The notes under the pieces: generated by a model
What the model saw: the letters and a program-made list of their open reading frames with translations, nothing else
What the model was told of the DNA's origin: nothing
The model's database searches: none
Shown here: one piece after another, positions 63,018 through 64,000 of the stretch
Layout of the letters: the number at the start of each line of letters is the position of its first letter
How positions within the stretch are numbered: the first letter of the stretch is position 1
Program-made: the position numbers and the translations under genes
Assembly: GCF_030689305.1 (NCBI RefSeq)
Contig: NZ_JAUYVM010000025.1
Span: 1 to 64,000 of the forward strand
Origin: Vibrio penaeicida
Lineage (GTDB): Bacteria > Pseudomonadota > Gammaproteobacteria > Enterobacterales > Vibrionaceae
DNA: 64,000 bases
Direction of reading: 5' to 3'

Positions 63018-63868
63018 TGTACCCACAACCCATTCAAAAAGCCGGGCGCTTTACCAATATTAGCTATCGTGTTGCTTTGCCTATTTCGATTCTGATGTGG
63101 CTGCTTCCTCTTATGGCTGTAATGATGACGTCTATTCGATCCATTGAAGACATAAACAAAGGAAACTACTGGGGTATTCCTAGCGAGATTCAATTTTTCG
63201 AAAATTACTCGCAAGTATTCACCTCAACCCCAATGGGGCAATACCTGCTTAACAGCCTTATGATTACCTTACCTGCGGTTGCTGGTGCTGTAGCGTTGTC
63301 TACTCTTGGTGGCTATGCCCTCGCAAAATTTAACTTCAAAGCCAATATCTGGATATTCGCCACCTTCATTGCAGGGAACTTTGTTCCATTTCAAATCCTC
63401 ATGATTCCTGTGCGTGACCTAACCATTACCTTTGGTTTGTATGATACGCGCTCGGCATTGATCTTATTCCATATCGCTTTTCAGGCAGGGTTTTGCACCT
63501 TGTTCATGCGTAACTTTATTGTCGGGATCCCTGATGCGCTTATCGAAGCGGCACGTGTTGAAGGGGTGAGCGAATGGCGAATTTTTTGGCACGTCGTGTT
63601 ACCTCTCGTGAGACCAGCACTGGCTGCACTTTCAGTATTGGTATTCACCTTTATTTGGAATGATTTTTTCTGGGCTCTGGTGTTAGTACAAAGCGACGAA
63701 GTAAGGCCAGTAACGGCAGGGCTAAGTGCGCTGCGAGGTCAGTGGTTGGCTTCTTGGCAGTTTATTTCTGCTGGTGCCGTTGTCGCGGCAATACCACCAG
63801 TTGTTCTATTTTTTACGATGCAACGCCACTTTATTGCTGGGCTTACGCTTGGGGCGACAAAAGGATAA
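63017..63868 (+). CDS. Sugar ABC importer permease, MalG type
   Basis: The 283-residue protein has six membrane segments and the EAA loop EAARVEGVSEWRIFWHVVLPLVRP followed by FTFIWNDFFWALVL, typical of MalG. It forms the transmembrane heterodimer with the preceding permease. The gene is followed by a 108-base spacer and the start of another ORF, probably the binding protein. Confidence 0.9.
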   Translation: MYPQPIQKAGRFTNISYRVALPISILMWLLPLMAVMMTSIRSIEDINKGNYWGIPSEIQFFENYSQVFTSTPMGQYLLNSLMITLPAVAGAVALSTLGGYALAKFNFKANIWIFATFIAGNFVPFQILMIPVRDLTITFGLYDTRSALILFHIAFQAGFCTLFMRNFIVGIPDALIEAARVEGVSEWRIFWHVVLPLVRPALAALSVLVFTFIWNDFFWALVLVQSDEVRPVTAGLSALRGQWLASWQFISAGAVVAAIPPVVLFFTMQRHFIAGLTLGATKG

Positions 63869-63976
63869 TCGCATCGAAACTAAGGCATTAGATTTTCAAC
63901 GGGTTTGGCAAAAGTAAAACAATAATAATCCTATTTTGGACCACAAAGAGAACCGCTCAACAACAAGGACCTTATT

Positions 63977-64000
63977 ATGAACTACGTGAAACACATTGCG
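63977..64000 (+). CDS. Start of probable sugar-binding protein (cut by window end)
   Basis: Only MNYVKHIA is visible. An AAGGA site lies 7-8 bases upstream of ATG 63977, so this is very likely a genuine start. Its place after two permeases suggests the periplasmic binding protein, and the basic N-terminus would fit a signal peptide, but the rest is outside the window. Confidence 0.45.

Noticed and set aside
1..64000. CRISPR arrays, tRNA/rRNA genes, insertion sequences, prophage genes
   Set aside because: No regularly spaced repeats, no cloverleaf-like or rRNA segments, and no transposase, integrase or phage structural proteins were seen.

Overview
This window looks like a piece of a marine Vibrio-type gammaproteobacterial chromosome. 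The base composition is moderately AT-rich. The left end carries sites resembling the attC repeats of Vibrio chromosomal integrons. The gene families (cytochrome b562, TSUP permease, dCACHE-type chemoreceptor, Opp/Mal-type ABC importers) fit that group. No rRNA, tRNA, CRISPR array, insertion sequence, prophage or integrase was seen. The taxonomic call is inference.

Layout. (1) 1-3720: a gene-cassette-like stretch with a small lipoprotein, two GNAT acetyltransferases, a GFA-fold protein, a frameshifted GNAT pseudogene and a truncated HIT-like ORF; several are preceded by attC-like sites. (2) 3804-5838: a two-gene unit matching the short core methionine synthase MesD and its partner MesX (DUF1852). 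(3) 6194-10850: a TSUP permease, a GNAT, a YkgJ-type cysteine protein, a hypothetical protein, a methyltransferase and an exported alpha/beta hydrolase. (4) 10944-17713 (minus): a complete Opp/Dpp-type peptide importer (solute-binding protein, two permeases, two ATPases) downstream of a PYROXD2/CrtI-like FAD oxidoreductase, with a divergent AraC-family regulator at 18197-19210.

(5) 19879-36496: the most striking region, a six-gene same-strand biosynthetic cluster. Two NRPSs (2703 and 1578 aa) provide four modules, A-T-C-A-T-C-A-T plus docking-C-A-T-E*, followed by a family 2 glycosyltransferase, an MFS exporter, a NodB-type deacetylase and a GNAT-like acyltransferase. The first two adenylation domains carry proline-type specificity codes. 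The line has no thioesterase or reductase; it ends in an epimerase-like domain that has lost its catalytic residues. The tailoring trio resembles the NodC/NodB/NodA logic of Nod-factor assembly, so a glycosylated or acylated Pro-Pro-containing tetrapeptide is the working hypothesis.

(6) 36591-39105 (minus): a GMC oxidoreductase, its Tat-exported small subunit and a glyoxalase-like protein. (7) 39280-47488: a ribbon-helix-helix protein, a VOC protein, a LysR regulator, a large internally duplicated lipoprotein, a PlsC-type acyltransferase, a DM13 protein, a hydrolase and an exported polysaccharide deacetylase.

(8) 47658-53401 (minus): a GH31 enzyme most like alpha-1,4-glucan lyases, followed by an exported FG-GAP beta-propeller protein and a cupin-like protein. 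Propeller plus cupins is the domain make-up of fungal aldos-2-ulose/1,5-anhydrofructose dehydratase, so this may be a bacterial anhydrofructose pathway with the dehydratase split into two genes. (9) 53652-60371 (minus): HAD phosphatase, DUF3047 protein, small secreted proteins, GFA protein, cytochrome b562, PLP decarboxylase and chemoreceptor. (10) 60719-64000: a Mal/Ugp-type sugar ABC importer. Its ATPase gene is divergent from two permease genes and the first codons of a probable binding protein, and the shared spacer carries a perfect FNR-type palindrome and a LacI-type operator.
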